Shown here: positions 8,808 to 9,576 of the stretch, piece by piece | Numbering within the stretch: position 1 is the stretch's first letter | How the letters are laid out: each line of letters begins with the position of its first letter | Assembly (NCBI GenBank): GCA_964580235.1 | Contig: CAZOJY010000126.1 | Span: forward strand, 1-9,576 | DNA: 9,576 nucleotides | DNA from: G020348385 sp964580235 | GTDB lineage: Bacteria; Acidobacteriota; Aminicenantia; Aminicenantales; Aminicenantaceae | Direction: 5' to 3' | Made by a program: the position numbers and the translations under genes | The notes under the pieces: generated by a model | Database searches by the model: none | Seen by the model: the letters and a program-made list of their open reading frames with translations, nothing else | What the model was told of the DNA's origin: nothing

Positions 8808-9439
8808 ACAAAAAACTAAAAGTTTTGATCATCAACCCCAACAGCGATCTGGAAATGACGAAGACCATACAGGTCACGGCCGAAGAATTCGCAGGAGAAC
8901 ATCTCAACGTTTCATGCCTCCCCACGCCAGGAGCTCCCAAGTTCATCGAAACACGAGAAGACGAGTTTTTGGCAGCACCGGGAATGATCAAGCTGGTGAA
9001 AGAAAACAACGATAAATATGACGCCTTCATCATCGCCTGTCACTGCGATCCCAACATGGATGTCATCAAAGAAATCACCGATAAACCTGTCGTCGGGATC
9101 GGAGAAGCTTCGATGCGGATCGCCAGCATGCTGGGACATCGATTTTCCATTATTCAGACAACAGAGGAATCTGTTCCTCTTAAGGAAGCTTTGGTGAGGA
9201 AATACCGGCTCCAGGATTTTCTAGCTTCGGTACGGGCACCTCAAGATATTTCGCCAGAATCTAACTATGAGGAAAAGTATATTAAAGCTGCCAGAGCCGC
9301 CATCGCAGAAGACGGGGCGGATGTCATCGTTTTGGGCTGCGCAGGCCTGACAGGGCTGGACATACACATGCAAAAAGAGCTGGGCGTTCCGGTTCTGGAC
9401 GGCGTGCTATGCGCCCTCATCCTCGCCACCGCTTTATAA
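8804..9439 (+). CDS. Asp/Glu/hydantoin (allantoin) racemase family protein, short C-terminus
   Basis: The 211-residue protein begins with the family signature INPNSDLEMT (10-19). It carries the two cysteines expected to act as the acid/base pair: C79 (IIACHCDPNMD) and C179 (IVLGCAGL). PVVGIGEASMRIASMLGHRFSI (95-116) is the second typical block. Known members epimerise 5-substituted hydantoins or allantoin in the cytosol, which fits a hydantoinase four genes upstream in the same operon. It overlaps the symporter stop by ATGA, and no separate strong ribosome site is seen. The protein stops right after DGVLCALILATAL, whereas relatives usually continue about 20-30 residues. The +1 frame from 9432 gives LYKLGINWGQDTFSPIFL before TGA at 9486-9488, so a frameshift or sequence error is possible. 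A substrate other than a hydantoin (for example an amino acid) cannot be excluded. Confidence 0.88.
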   Translation: MNKKLKVLIINPNSDLEMTKTIQVTAEEFAGEHLNVSCLPTPGAPKFIETREDEFLAAPGMIKLVKENNDKYDAFIIACHCDPNMDVIKEITDKPVVGIGEASMRIASMLGHRFSIIQTTEESVPLKEALVRKYRLQDFLASVRAPQDISPESNYEEKYIKAARAAIAEDGADVIVLGCAGLTGLDIHMQKELGVPVLDGVLCALILATAL

Positions 9440-9457
9440 ATTGGGAATAAATTGGGG
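9436..9457 (+). repeat. 11-bp tandem duplication over the racemase stop codon
   Basis: Two adjacent 11-bp units (ATAAATTGGGA and ATAAATTGGGG) differ only in their last base. The first unit contains the racemase TAA stop (9437-9439) and the second leads into the terminator stem. Confidence 0.6.
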
Positions 9458-9484
9458 ACAGGATACGTTTTCACCAATTTTTTT
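9449..9484 (+). terminator. Likely intrinsic terminator of the hydantoinase operon
   Basis: Arms AAATTGGGGA (9449-9458) and TCACCAATTT (9471-9480) pair over ten positions with one G-A mismatch, around a 12-base loop. The 3' arm runs into a stretch of seven T (9478-9484). It begins 10 bp after the racemase stop, as expected for the end of the operon. The 5' arm contains ATTGGGGACAG, a string that I recall from repeats near small transposases in several environmental genomes, so a mobile origin is an alternative. Confidence 0.6.
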
Positions 9485-9576
9485 ATGAACCATGAATATC
9501 GTTCCATCAAATTATGCCATTATAATTAGGGTTCACTGAAAAACTCTAAAAATCTCAATAACTTATTGATATTGTT
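9485..9576. other. AT-rich non-coding tail with a 15-bp palindrome
   Basis: No coding region is seen here. TCAATAA-C-TTATTGA (9555-9569) is a perfect palindrome with 7-bp arms. GGGTTCACTGAAAAACTC (9529-9546) looks somewhat like an insertion-sequence end, but no transposase or partner repeat is in the window. Confidence 0.3.

Overview
The window is an interior piece of a bacterial chromosome of moderate GC content (roughly half, estimated by eye), with two gene blocks facing away from each other. The mix suggests a Gram-negative environmental bacterium of the Acidobacteriota/Candidatus Aminicenantes type: a serine/threonine kinase fused to TolB-like and TPR modules, a CBM9/DUF5916 outer-membrane protein, an AGCS symporter and a hydantoinase. 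This placement is an inference from gene content; no rRNA or other taxonomic marker is present.

Left block, minus strand (1-4402). The left edge cuts a protein kinase gene after 496 codons; its kinase core looks catalytically complete and is followed by TolB-like and TPR regions. Upstream of it lie a 228-bp non-coding gap with two inverted repeats, a 115-residue protein of unknown function, and a 744-residue exported protein with an N-terminal CBM9-like domain and a DUF5916 beta-barrel. The small-protein and DUF5916 genes each have a convincing sigma-70 type promoter. The two promoters share the same boxes (TTGACTTCG, 17-bp spacing, extended -10 TGCTATA). In the small gene this promoter decides the start codon.

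Right block, plus strand (4538-9439). Four tightly spaced genes form an apparent operon: a dihydropyrimidinase/hydantoinase-type cyclic amidohydrolase, a group II PLP-dependent decarboxylase, an AGCS-family sodium:amino-acid symporter, and an Asp/Glu/hydantoin (allantoin) racemase family protein. Gaps are 32 and 35 bp, and the last pair overlaps by an ATGA. The first promoter lies almost back to back with the DUF5916 promoter. A reasonable reading is uptake or salvage of an amino-acid-related compound: the racemase epimerises a ring compound, the amidohydrolase opens it, and the decarboxylase acts on a resulting or imported amino acid. No N-carbamoylase is present in the window, so the pathway is incomplete as seen and the substrates are unknown.

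Right edge (9440-9576). The racemase ends early for its family, and the next reading frame could encode a plausible missing tail. An 11-bp tandem repeat covers the stop codon and is followed by a hairpin with a T run that looks like an intrinsic terminator. The last 90 bases are AT-rich and non-coding, with a 15-bp palindrome. I found no tRNA, rRNA, CRISPR array, complete insertion sequence or prophage gene.
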